The notes under the pieces: generated by a model
What the model was told of the DNA's origin: nothing
Database searches by the model: none
What the model saw: the letters and a program-made list of their open reading frames with translations, nothing else
Part shown: positions 1 to 5,836 of the stretch, piece after piece
Numbering within the stretch: the first letter of the stretch is position 1
Layout of the letters: every line of letters begins with the position of its first letter
Made by a program: the position numbers and the translations under genes
DNA from: an uncultured Fretibacterium sp.
GTDB lineage: Bacteria; Synergistota; Synergistia; Synergistales; Aminobacteriaceae
Reading direction: 5' to 3'
DNA length: 9,760 bases
Assembly: GCF_938040765.1 (NCBI RefSeq)
Contig: NZ_CALIAA010000023.1
Coordinates: forward strand, 1 to 9,760

Positions 1-431
1 GCAACAACGCCAAAAATGAAGAAGATAATCCAATCTCGCACGGATCGCAGACAGGGATCGGCTTTCAACATACGGAAGGCAATACCTGCCAGCATACCCT
101 GGAAAAAGTTCCCTGGAATATAAGCCAGCGAAACCGGTAAAGGAGCGCTACCCGACATTGCATTCGATATAATCGGGAAAACCACGGAGGCAATCCCCCC
201 CCACATTCCATACCAAATGCTTCCCACAGATTGGATGGCCTGTGCCGGCCAAAAAGCGGTAACGAACCCCAGAGGCACGGCCAAGCTGCCAAATGTCCCG
301 ACAACAATGCCAATCCCAGAAAAAAGTGCTACGATGACAATATGTGCAATACCTGGGGGACGTGTCTCTCCATCCGCAAATTCCCAAATCTTACGGGTTT
401 CAAGACATTGATCCGTAGAGCTCTTCACCAT
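1..431 (-). CDS. N-terminal part of a multi-pass membrane protein, cut by the left window edge
   Basis: An open frame of 143 codons runs from ATG at 431 off the window edge. AGGAGG at 441-446 lies 9 nt before this ATG. An in-frame ATG at 437 is only 3 nt from it and is less likely. About 28 soluble residues precede hydrophobic segments at about residues 29-49 (HIVIVALFSGIGIVV), 53-70, 74-90 and 100-120, and a further one starts at 134. The arrangement of W61-P62, IISN at 87-90 and YIPGNFFQG at 104-112 recalls MASE1-like sensor domains and ECF-type substrate-binding membrane subunits. I cannot choose between these, and any cytoplasmic output domain lies outside the window. The gene has its own promoter. 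It is less GC-rich and uses more T-ending codons than its neighbours (29 G/C of 60 at 121-180, 26 of 60 at 301-360), which suggests a different origin. That it is a real gene is well supported; its function is unknown. Confidence 0.75.
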   Translation of the reverse strand, partial: MVKSSTDQCLETRKIWEFADGETRPPGIAHIVIVALFSGIGIVVGTFGSLAVPLGFVTAFWPAQAIQSVGSIWYGMWGGIASVVFPIISNAMSGSAPLPVSLAYIPGNFFQGMLAGIAFRMLKADPCLRSVRDWIIFFIFGVV

Positions 432-461
432 TTCCATGTTCCTCCTTTATTTTTATGAATC

Positions 462-526
462 AAAAATATTGAGGCACTATTTTAGTAATATACTCTCTTA
501 CCCAAGGGAAGTCAAACAATATTTTT
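462..526. repeat. Perfect 10-bp inverted repeat bracketing the promoter
   Basis: AAAAATATTG (462-471) and its exact reverse complement CAATATTTTT (517-526) flank the minus-strand promoter. One arm lies just upstream of the -35 box and the other in the start of the leader. The centres are 55 bp apart, close to five helical turns, as for paired repressor sites. A smaller symmetry, ACTA-TTT-TAGT (476-486), sits at the expected transcription start. The sequence is AT-rich, so chance is a real alternative. Confidence 0.4.
487..515 (-). promoter_or_regulatory. Sigma-70-type promoter of the left-edge membrane gene
   Basis: Read on the minus strand, TTGACT (510-515) is followed after exactly 17 bp by TATATT (487-492). 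Transcription would start near 480 and give a leader of about 50 nt before the ATG at 431. The surroundings are very AT-rich (17 G/C of 60 at 481-540). Each hexamer is one base from consensus, so this is among the best promoters in the window. Confidence 0.75.
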
Positions 527-565
527 AACAAAACCCTTTATTACAAGACGTTTTAGTTAATATGG

Positions 566-583
566 AACGGACCGTTTTATAAT
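566..583 (+). promoter_or_regulatory. Possible orphan plus-strand promoter with operator-like palindrome
   Basis: The palindrome AACGG-A-CCGTT (566-576) is followed at once by a consensus -10 hexamer TATAAT (578-583). The best upstream match to a -35 box is poor (TAGTTA at 554-559). A transcript would run toward the 3' end of tsaB with no recognisable gene, so a small or antisense RNA is possible but unproven. Confidence 0.25.
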
Positions 584-714
584 GACTTCGATCTTTCTCG
601 TGAATTTTGAACCAACTAAAGTTGCCTATCCTAACCGCAGAAAGAGCATCAGGCATTTCTACGTCTATCAGGAAACCGCCGACGACGAACAAACTCGGCG
701 ACAAAAAATACGGA

Positions 715-1383
715 TCAGACCGTCCCCTGGGGCGCCCGGCAGTACACGGCCCGGAGCTCGAGGGGCGAGACCGCGAGAGCGCGCCGGTCCCACGCCAATT
801 CGGCCGCCTTCGCGACGTCCGGGCGAATCGGGATGATGGGGAAGGTCAGCCCCGCGGCCTCGGCGGCCCGGCCGGGGTCGTCGGAGACCGCGGCGGCCCC
901 CGAACGCCCCTTCATCCACGCCCCCAGGGGCTCCCCTCCGTACTCGCCCACGGGAAGAGCATCGGATCCGGAGCCGAACGAGGCCGCGTAGACGAATCCG
1001 CGCCCCGCGTAGACCACCGCCAGGACCTCCCCTTCCGAAAAAGCCGGGTGGGACGAGGCCAGCATCTCCAGGGACGATACGGGGACGATCCGCACCCCCA
1101 GCCCGTAGGCCAGCGCCGCCGCATAGGCGACGCCCACGCGGATGCCCGTGAAGTACCCGGGGCCGCTCGTCACCGCCATCAAGTCGATGTCGGCGAACGT
1201 CATGCCCGCCGCCGCCAGGACGCGCTCCGCCATCAGGGGCAGCTCCGCCGCCTGCCGCCGCCCCAGGTCCTCGCTCTCCTGCGACAGGACCTCGCCGCAC
1301 CGAGCAACGGCCGCGCCGGTGAGGCGCAGGCTGCAATCCAGGACCAACATCACATCATCTTTCATTTTTTTCATCGAGTTCAT
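715..1383 (-). CDS. tsaB: tRNA N6-threonylcarbamoyladenosine (t6A) modification protein TsaB
   Basis: TsaB is the non-catalytic partner of TsaD in the cytoplasmic complex that adds the threonylcarbamoyl group to A37 of ANN-decoding tRNAs, together with TsaE. The product is 222 aa, normal for the family. It shows the ASKHA-type opening strand LVLDCS (13-18), the family hallmark TSGPGYFTGIRVGVAYA (72-88), VSSLEML (102-108) and a C-terminal RAVYCRAP (211-218). The opening DTS typical of the family is DCS here. The start at 1383 is chosen because GGAGGAA (1392-1398) lies 8 nt upstream. The frame stays open further up, but that would overlap tsaE and has no ribosome binding site; ATG at 1374 is a weaker alternative. 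The gene starts 22 bp after the tsaE stop, so the two are cotranscribed. Confidence 0.93.
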   Translation of the reverse strand: MNSMKKMKDDVMLVLDCSLRLTGAAVARCGEVLSQESEDLGRRQAAELPLMAERVLAAAGMTFADIDLMAVTSGPGYFTGIRVGVAYAAALAYGLGVRIVPVSSLEMLASSHPAFSEGEVLAVVYAGRGFVYAASFGSGSDALPVGEYGGEPLGAWMKGRSGAAAVSDDPGRAAEAAGLTFPIIPIRPDVAKAAELAWDRRALAVSPLELRAVYCRAPQGTV

Positions 1384-1405
1384 CGAGGGGATTCCTCCGG
1401 GCCAT

Positions 1406-1903
1406 TCACAAAAGCTCCGCGCCGGGGCAGTCCTTCGCACCGGCGAGCAGGGCGTCCGCCGCCTCGTCCGCCCGCTCCCCGACGGAGCGAACCTCGAACA
1501 CGCGTTCCTCCTCCCCCCGCACACCCAGCGCCACGTTCAGCACCTCCGTCCCCGGCGGAAAGCGCCAGCGTTCCGGCCACTCCACCATCAGCACGGCATC
1601 CCCGGCCCCGGCGTACTCCTCCAGGCCCAGCTCGTCCACCCCCTCGGGGTCCAGACGGTAGAGATCCGCATGGGCCAGGAGGAAGCGCTCCGTGCGGTAC
1701 TCGTTGATCAGGGTAAAGGAGGGGCTGCGCACGCCGTCAACGCCCAGCGCGTTCCCCACCCCCTTGACGAAGGCGGTCTTGCCGGCCCCCAGATCTCCCG
1801 CGAGCAATACGGTCACGCCGGGCAGCAGGGCCATCCCCAGGACCCGCCCGAGGCACCGCGTCGCCGCCTCGGACCGGGAGGCGATCCGAAACGCCGCCCT
1901 CAT
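1406..1903 (-). CDS. tsaE: tRNA t6A modification ATPase TsaE
   Basis: TsaE is a small P-loop ATPase that drives turnover of the TsaB-TsaD complex in t6A synthesis. The 165-aa product has the Walker A motif GDLGAGKT at 36-43, the family block SPSFTLINEY at 60-69, HADLYRL at 78-84 and VEWPER at 107-112, all in the usual order and spacing. The ATG at 1903 overlaps the stop of the preceding small membrane-protein gene as ATGA, and GGAGGG lies a few bases upstream inside that gene's 3' end, so translation is probably coupled. Adjacency to nnrD and tsaB is common in bacteria. The last 25 or so residues after the conserved core are not recognisable. Confidence 0.95.
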   Translation of the reverse strand: MRAAFRIASRSEAATRCLGRVLGMALLPGVTVLLAGDLGAGKTAFVKGVGNALGVDGVRSPSFTLINEYRTERFLLAHADLYRLDPEGVDELGLEEYAGAGDAVLMVEWPERWRFPPGTEVLNVALGVRGEEERVFEVRSVGERADEAADALLAGAKDCPGAELL

Positions 1904-2175
1904 GATTCCCTCCCCTCGGATTCCCTCTCCTCGCGCTCCCGCCGCAGACGCTCGCGCCGCCTCAGGACGACGCGAAACAGGAAGACGCCAAGAACCAGAC
2001 AGGCAATCGCGACGACCTTGCGCGGCATGGAGACGTCGACGCCGCCCATCCGTCCCACCCCGAAGATGACCCCCAGGGCCACGGCGAGGCTCAGGGCGCT
2101 CAGGGCGAACCCTCTCCTCCGGATGCGGTCCGTCTTCCGAATCTCCTCGTCCCAGTCCACCCGCCGGCGCCTCAT
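1900..2175 (-). CDS. Small two-helix membrane protein of unknown function between nnrD and tsaE
   Basis: The product is 91 aa. The N-terminus is strongly basic (MRRRRVDW) and followed by a charged stretch to residue 21. A hydrophobic segment at about 23-41 (FALSALSLAVALGVIFGVG) comes next, then a short loop with GGVDVS, a second segment at about 54-71 (VVAIACLVLGVFLFRVVL), and an Arg/Glu-rich tail (RRRERLRREREERE). The charge pattern predicts a hairpin with both ends in the cytoplasm. I recognise no family. It is supported as a gene by ATGA overlaps at both ends: its ATG at 2175 overlaps the nnrD stop, and its own stop overlaps the tsaE start. The frame is open far upstream, but that part is a shadow of nnrD. 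Being fixed within an operon with 4-base overlaps argues for a translated gene; its role is open. Confidence 0.75.
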   Translation of the reverse strand: MRRRRVDWDEEIRKTDRIRRRGFALSALSLAVALGVIFGVGRMGGVDVSMPRKVVAIACLVLGVFLFRVVLRRRERLRREREERESEGRES

Positions 2176-3023
2176 GAACGCAGCGCCTCTATCGCAGGAC
2201 GCAGGGCATCCGCAATCTCGGAGGCCAGCACGCCGTCCACGCCTCCGGAGCGCAGGCGGGCCCCCGCCATGCCGTGCAGGGAGGCGCCCAACAGCGCCGC
2301 GTCCCGCGCCGCAAGCCCCATCGCCAGGAAGGCCCCGATACAGCCGGAGAGCACATCGCCCGAGCCGGGGACGGAGAGCTCCGGCCCGCCCCAGCTCAAA
2401 CGGCGGGCCGCCTCCTCCCCGCGACAGGCCACAATCGTGGGGTTCCCCTTGAGCAGCACGCAGCCCCAACGCTCCGCCAGTCGCCGCGCCGCGCTCGGGC
2501 GATCGCCTCGCACGGCATCCGACGAGATCCCCAGAAGGCGGGCGGCCTCCCCCTCGTGGGGGGTCAGCACCGCGTCGTCCCGGGGGGGACAGGCCGAGAC
2601 CGCAACGCCGGACAGGGCGAACAGGCCGTCGCCATCCACCAGAAGGGGCTTGGGCCATCGGACCCAGAGCTCCCGAACCACGTTCAGGGACTCGGCCGCG
2701 CGCCCCAGCCCCGGCCCCAGGACCGCAGCGGCAAGGGAGGGAGCCTCGTTCAAGGCCGTCCGGGCCCAGTCCCCCACCTCCTGCAGATGGACGACCTCGG
2801 GGATCCGCGCCGCGCAGGCGGCGCACACCGCGGGGGACGAGAGCAGGCTGACGACCCCGCTTCCGCTGCGCAGCGCCGCCAGGGCGGACAGGGCGGGAGC
2901 GCCCGGATAACGGTCGGAACCGCCCACGACAAGCAGCCGCCCGCGGTCCCCCTTGTGCATGTCGGCCGGACGGCCCGGCAGAAGCGCCGCCGCCTCGGCC
3001 CTCGAAAAATCCTGGAGCGGCAT
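2172..3023 (-). CDS. nnrD: ADP/ATP-dependent NAD(P)H-hydrate dehydratase (stand-alone NnrD)
   Basis: NnrD dehydrates the S form of damaged, hydrated NADH or NADPH back to the working cofactor in the cytoplasm, using ADP (bacterial type) or ATP. The 283-aa product has the ribokinase-like fold signatures in order: HKGDRGRLLVVGGS (23-36) with YPGAP (39-43), GPGLGR (103-108), LLVDGDGLFAL (127-137), LTPHEGEA (153-160), KGNPT (192-196) and the catalytic loop PGSGDVLSG (219-227), where the common GTGD is GSGD. There is no N-terminal NnrE epimerase domain, so epimerisation must be done elsewhere or occur spontaneously. The start at 3023 has a G6 run (3030-3035) 6 nt upstream. An in-frame ATG at 3083 falls inside the likely -10 box and is rejected. 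It heads the operon with the small membrane protein, tsaE and tsaB. Confidence 0.92.
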   Translation of the reverse strand: MPLQDFSRAEAAALLPGRPADMHKGDRGRLLVVGGSDRYPGAPALSALAALRSGSGVVSLLSSPAVCAACAARIPEVVHLQEVGDWARTALNEAPSLAAAVLGPGLGRAAESLNVVRELWVRWPKPLLVDGDGLFALSGVAVSACPPRDDAVLTPHEGEAARLLGISSDAVRGDRPSAARRLAERWGCVLLKGNPTIVACRGEEAARRLSWGGPELSVPGSGDVLSGCIGAFLAMGLAARDAALLGASLHGMAGARLRSGGVDGVLASEIADALRPAIEALRS

Positions 3024-3081
3024 ATACGTCCCCCCATAACGAAGCCGAAATCGAAAGAGCGGGCCAGGCCCGCGCTTCCTC

Positions 3082-3087
3082 ATTATA
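3082..3087 (-). promoter_or_regulatory. nnrD: Possible -10 box of the nnrD-tsaE-tsaB operon
   Basis: A consensus TATAAT is read on the minus strand about 59 bp before the nnrD start, giving a leader of about 50 nt. No TTGACA-like box lies 16-18 bp upstream. That spacer instead contains the inverted repeat CCTCCG-CC-CGGAGG (3092-3105). Activity without a good -35 would need an activator or another contact. Confidence 0.4.
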
Positions 3088-3156
3088 CCGCCCTCCGCCC
3101 GGAGGCGGCCGGGCTACGGCCATTTCCGCCAGCGCCCCCAATCCCTACGATTTTTC

Positions 3157-3184
3157 TTGACATCTTCCGAAAAAGAGATACCCT
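3157..3184 (+). promoter_or_regulatory. csoR: Promoter of the csoR-ATPase operon, overlapped by operator 1
   Basis: A perfect TTGACA (3157-3162) is followed after 16 bp by TACCCT (3179-3184), a weak -10 that is part of operator 1. A regulator bound there would cover the -10 element, fitting simple repression by CsoR. Transcription would start near 3190-3192. Confidence 0.6.
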
Positions 3185-3194
3185 AGAGGGGTAT
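3178..3194. promoter_or_regulatory. CsoR-type operator 1
   Basis: ATACCCTAGAGGGGTAT has perfect 6-base arms (ATACCC and GGGTAT) around a 5-base centre. It matches the known layout of copper-CsoR operators in Firmicutes: TA-C tract, AT-containing centre, G tract-TA. It covers the candidate -10 box. Confidence 0.75.
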
Positions 3195-3198
3195 ATGA

Positions 3199-3215
3199 AT
3201 ACCCCATAGGGGTAT
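3199..3215. promoter_or_regulatory. CsoR-type operator 2
   Basis: ATACCCCATAGGGGTAT has perfect 7-base arms (ATACCCC and GGGGTAT) around ATA. Its centre (3207) is 21 bp, two helical turns, from the centre of operator 1 (3186). The two sites therefore face the same side of the DNA and could be occupied by adjacent CsoR tetramers. It lies in the leader, upstream of the csoR start. Confidence 0.75.
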
Positions 3216-3236
3216 CGAGAGGGGCGATGGGATTTC

Positions 3237-3512
3237 ATGTTGCAATGCATCGATGAGAAGGACATCGTTCGCCGTCTCAGGAGGATCGAGGGCCAGGTGC
3301 GCGGGCTCGTGCGGATGGTGGAGGAGGACAAGCCCTGCGAGGACATCCTCATCCAGATCGGCTCGGTCAAGGCGGCCCTGCACAAGGTGGGGCAGTACAT
3401 CCTGGAGGGACACCTGCACCACTGCGTCCTAGACGGCATCCGGCAGGGCAACGGCGAAGAGGTCCTGGACCGCCTCTCCGGGGCCCTGGAGCAGTTCTCC
3501 CGCCTGGTGTGA
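3237..3512 (+). CDS. csoR: CsoR-family metal-sensing repressor, copper-type fingerprint
   Basis: This is an all-helical, DNA-binding metal sensor of the CsoR/RcnR (DUF156) family. It represses export genes and lets go of DNA when it binds metal. The 91-aa product shows the family core RRLRRIEGQVRGLVRMVEE (12-30), DKPCEDILIQI (31-41) and HLHHC (59-63). The Cys34-His59-Cys63 spacing (25 and 4 residues) is exactly that of the Cu(I) sensor CsoR of Bacillus subtilis. RcnR and FrmR-like members have His or other residues at the third position. An extra Cys4 lies near the N-terminal position used as a ligand in Ni/Co sensors. The ATG at 3237 has only a distant GAGGGG (3219-3224), so translation may be weak. 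Two operators upstream indicate autoregulation, and the ATPase gene follows 86 bp downstream. Family certain; metal inferred. Confidence 0.93.
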   Translation: MLQCIDEKDIVRRLRRIEGQVRGLVRMVEEDKPCEDILIQIGSVKAALHKVGQYILEGHLHHCVLDGIRQGNGEEVLDRLSGALEQFSRLV

Positions 3513-3527
3513 TCTTCCGCGCCCCGT

Positions 3528-3553
3528 CCTCCGGCCCTGTCGGAGCGCGGAGG
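3528..3553. repeat. GC-rich hairpin between csoR and the ATPase gene
   Basis: CCTCCG (3528-3533) can pair with CGGAGG (3548-3553), or CTCCG (3529-3533) with CGGAG (3541-3545) in a tighter hairpin with a 7-nt loop. No T run follows, so it is not a standard terminator. It might affect mRNA processing or the relative yield of the two proteins. Confidence 0.3.
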
Positions 3554-3598
3554 CCCGTGGGGTGCGGACCATTGGAATGTGGATTGGAGGGCGAAGCC

Positions 3599-5737
3599 AT
3601 GAGCGGTGCGGAGATGAAACTCGGGCCGGGGGACGGCGTCCCCTGCGGAGGACACGGGCATGAGGAAGGCTGCGGCGGACATCACGAACATCGACATCAG
3701 ACACACCGATATCACGAACATCACCAAGACGAAGATGCCTGCGGGGAAACCTGCGGCTGCGGTCACGGCCATGACGAACCCCACGGGCACGGTTCCATGG
3801 AAGGGCACGGATGTGAAGAGCACGGAAACGAGGGACACGGGTGCGAGGGGTGCTGCGGTATCTGCTCGGGCCATTCCGGAGAGGAGGACGAGCCGGACTT
3901 CTGGGAGCTCGCCGTTCAGTTCATGGGGTTTCTGGTCCTGCTTGTGGGGTTCTTCATAGGCGATTCGCTCCCGCCCGTCCGGCGCGGCATCTTCTATGGC
4001 GTCCCCTGGCTGCTCTGCGGAATGCCGGTGCTGCGCCACGGGTGGAGCAGCCTGCGCAGAGGGGACTTCTTCAACGAGTTCACCCTCATGGGCGGGGCGT
4101 CCCTGGCGGCCGTCGGCCTGGGGGAACTGCCGGAGGCCCTGGCCGTCATGGTCCTCTATCAGCTTGGGGAGTGGCTACAGGGGCGGGCGGCGGGCCGTTC
4201 GCGCCGGTCCGTCCGGGCCCTGCTCGCCGAGAAGCCCAAGGTGGCCCACGTTCTGGATGGGGACGACATCGAGGACCTCCCCCCGGAGGCCGTGACGACG
4301 GGCATGAAGGTGGTGGTCCGGCCGGGGGAGAGGATTCCGGTGGACGGCACGGTCGTCTCCGGGGAGTCTCAGGTCGACACCGCCTCCATCACGGGTGAGT
4401 CGGTCCCCGTGCGCACCGTGGCCGGCTCGAGGGTCTACGGCGGGACGGTCTGCCTGGACGGCTCGCTGGTCGTGGAGGCGTCCGGCCCCTTCGAGTCCTC
4501 GGAGATCGCCCGCGTGCTGGACATGGTGGAGCGCGCCGCGGCGAACAAGTCCCCCGTGGAGCGGTTCATCTCGCGCTTCGCGGCCTGGTACACTCCCGCA
4601 ATCTTCGGGGTCGCCCTGCTGACGCTTCTGGTTCCGCCCCTCGTCCTCGGAGGAGGATGGCGGGAGTGGTTCTACCGCTCCCTCGTGGTGCTGATGGTCT
4701 CCTGCCCCTGCGCCCTGGTCATCTCCGTGCCGCTGGGGTACTTCGGGGGCATCGGGGCCGCGTCGAGGCGGGGCATCCTGGTCAAGGGCGGAAGCGTCCT
4801 CGATGTGATGAGCGGGATCACCGCAGTGGCCTTCGACAAAACCGGCACGCTGACGGAGGGGGTGTTCAAGGTCACGGCCGTCATCCCCGCAAAGGGGGTG
4901 GCGGAGAAGGAGCTCCGGGAGGCGGCCCGCGTCGCCGAGGCCCTGTCGGGACATCCCCTGGCCCGCTCCGTCCGGGAGGCCTTCGGGACGGTCAACCCCG
5001 GGGATATCGAGGCCACGGAGGCCGCCGGCAAGGGCGTGCGCGCCATCCGGAACGGCGAGGCGTTCTATGCGGGCAGGGCCGAGTGGCTCCGGGAGAACGG
5101 GGTGGACGCCCTCGAGGCCCGGGGCGATTCTTCGGCCACCCTGATCTATGTGGGGCGGGACAAGCGCTTTCTGGGGACGGTCGCGGTCTCGGACGTCATA
5201 CGGCCCGACGCCCCCCGGACCATCAAAGCGCTGCACGACAGGGGGATCCGAAGCTACATGCTGACGGGAGACCGCAGGGACACCGCGGAGCGCGTGGCCG
5301 GAGAGCTGGGGATGGACGGCTTTCGCGCCGGGCTCCTGCCCGAGATGAAGGTGGAGGCCTTCCGGGAGCTGACGGAGGACCGGCCGGCCGCCTTCGTGGG
5401 GGACGGGGTGAACGACGCCCCGCTTCTGGCCTCGGCCCACGTGGGGATCGCCATGGGGGCCCTGGGCTCCGACGTCGCCATCGAGGCGGCGGACGCCGTG
5501 CTCCTCAACGACTCGCCCTCGCGCGTGGCGGAGCTGGCGGAGATCGCACGGCGGACGTGCAGCATCGTGAGACAGAACATCGCGGCCTCGCTGGGCGCCA
5601 AGTTCCTCTTTCTTGTCCTGGGATTCATCGGCTCCATCGGACTGTGGGAGGCCATCTTCGCCGACGTCGGGGTGGCGCTGCTGGCCGTCCTGAACTCGGC
5701 CAGGGCCGGAAGGGGGACGGAACGGCCCTCCGCGTGA
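3599..5737 (+). CDS. zntA: P1B-type heavy-metal-exporting ATPase (Zn/Cd/Pb type) with a His/Cys-rich N-terminal tail
   Basis: This inner-membrane pump uses ATP to expel divalent soft metals. The 712-aa product carries TGES (265-268), the metal-site CPC (369-371) in SCPCALVISVPLGYFGGIG, the phosphorylated Asp413 in DKTGT, the HP motif (452-453), MLTGD (554-558) and GDGVNDAP (601-608). The last membrane helix contains ADVG with Asp689. CPCALVIS plus that Asp is the Zn/Cd/Pb (ZntA/CadA) pattern, while copper pumps usually have CPCALGLA. The usual N-terminal HMA domain is replaced by about 92 residues with 18 His and 10 Cys, including TCGCGHGH (51-58) and CEGCCGICSGH (82-92). The ATG at 3599 has GGAGG (3586-3590) 8 nt upstream. 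A GTG at 3509, overlapping the csoR stop, would add 30 unlikely residues. It is cotranscribed with csoR. Confidence 0.93.
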   Translation: MSGAEMKLGPGDGVPCGGHGHEEGCGGHHEHRHQTHRYHEHHQDEDACGETCGCGHGHDEPHGHGSMEGHGCEEHGNEGHGCEGCCGICSGHSGEEDEPDFWELAVQFMGFLVLLVGFFIGDSLPPVRRGIFYGVPWLLCGMPVLRHGWSSLRRGDFFNEFTLMGGASLAAVGLGELPEALAVMVLYQLGEWLQGRAAGRSRRSVRALLAEKPKVAHVLDGDDIEDLPPEAVTTGMKVVVRPGERIPVDGTVVSGESQVDTASITGESVPVRTVAGSRVYGGTVCLDGSLVVEASGPFESSEIARVLDMVERAAANKSPVERFISRFAAWYTPAIFGVALLTLLVPPLVLGGGWREWFYRSLVVLMVSCPCALVISVPLGYFGGIGAASRRGILVKGGSVLDVMSGITAVAFDKTGTLTEGVFKVTAVIPAKGVAEKELREAARVAEALSGHPLARSVREAFGTVNPGDIEATEAAGKGVRAIRNGEAFYAGRAEWLRENGVDALEARGDSSATLIYVGRDKRFLGTVAVSDVIRPDAPRTIKALHDRGIRSYMLTGDRRDTAERVAGELGMDGFRAGLLPEMKVEAFRELTEDRPAAFVGDGVNDAPLLASAHVGIAMGALGSDVAIEAADAVLLNDSPSRVAELAEIARRTCSIVRQNIAASLGAKFLFLVLGFIGSIGLWEAIFADVGVALLAVLNSARAGRGTERPSA

Positions 5738-5797
5738 CGCATCCCGATGCCCGACCGTATTTTGGACATTCACCCGGCAAGGTCGGCACAAATGACG

Positions 5798-5803
5798 TAA
5801 AAT
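5798..5803 (+). promoter_or_regulatory. Weak candidate -10 box before the MATE gene
   Basis: TAAAAT is 5 of 6 to consensus, but no acceptable -35 lies at 16-18 bp. The 99-bp gap after the ATPase also contains CCGACC (5751-5756) and GGTCGG (5781-5786), a distant inverted repeat without a T run. Read-through from the ATPase gene is equally possible. Confidence 0.2.
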
Positions 5804-5836
5804 AAGGGGAAACCAGGTACGGGGACAAGGGGTGGC

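Larger units (their letters stand above)
438..714. other. AT-rich intergenic region without a convincing gene
   Basis: This 277-bp stretch separates the membrane gene from the end of tsaB. It holds the promoter and inverted repeat described separately, and a palindrome with a TATAAT at 566-583. It also holds a 6-bp hairpin, CGCCGA (677-682) with TCGGCG (695-700), just downstream of tsaB on the minus strand. A run of six T lies between the tsaB stop and that hairpin rather than after it, so it is not a standard terminator. Short open frames on both strands (for example 43 codons, minus strand, starting near 635) lack ribosome binding sites and recognisable content. Confidence 0.5.

Noticed and set aside
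511..519. GTCAAACA shared between the left promoter and the 24-bp palindrome
   Set aside because: Only one arm is shared, and the left copy is not palindromic. An 8-mer match containing a -35 box (TTGAC) is expected by chance.
582..836. Plus-strand open frame starting MTSIFLVNFEP
   Set aside because: It has no ribosome binding site, its ATG overlaps a TATAAT, and most of it is antisense to the tsaB 3' end. The first 40 residues look protein-like but match nothing I recognise.
1142..2452. 436-codon plus-strand open frame
   Set aside because: It runs antisense to tsaB, tsaE, the small membrane gene and part of nnrD, is rich in Arg, Pro and Ser, and has no ribosome binding site.
2176..3141. 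Upstream extension of the small membrane-protein frame through nnrD
   Set aside because: The extension is in another frame of nnrD with low-complexity Gly/Arg/Ala content. The real start is the ATG at 2175 overlapping the nnrD stop.
3509..3598. GTG start of the ATPase overlapping the csoR stop as GTGA
   Set aside because: It has no Shine-Dalgarno sequence, and the added 30 residues look non-coding. The ATG at 3599 has GGAGG at 8 nt.
3660..3880. Repeated GGACACGG/GAACATCA-like units in the ATPase 5' end as a possible repeat array
   Set aside because: These are imperfect codon repeats that encode the His/Gly/Glu-rich tail in frame. There are no constant repeats or spacers as in a CRISPR array.
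4175..5791. 538-codon open frame on the minus strand opposite the metal ATPase
   Set aside because: It is antisense to an unambiguous ATPase with all catalytic motifs. Long antisense frames are expected in GC-rich genes, and the translation is low-complexity (Gly, Arg, His, Pro).
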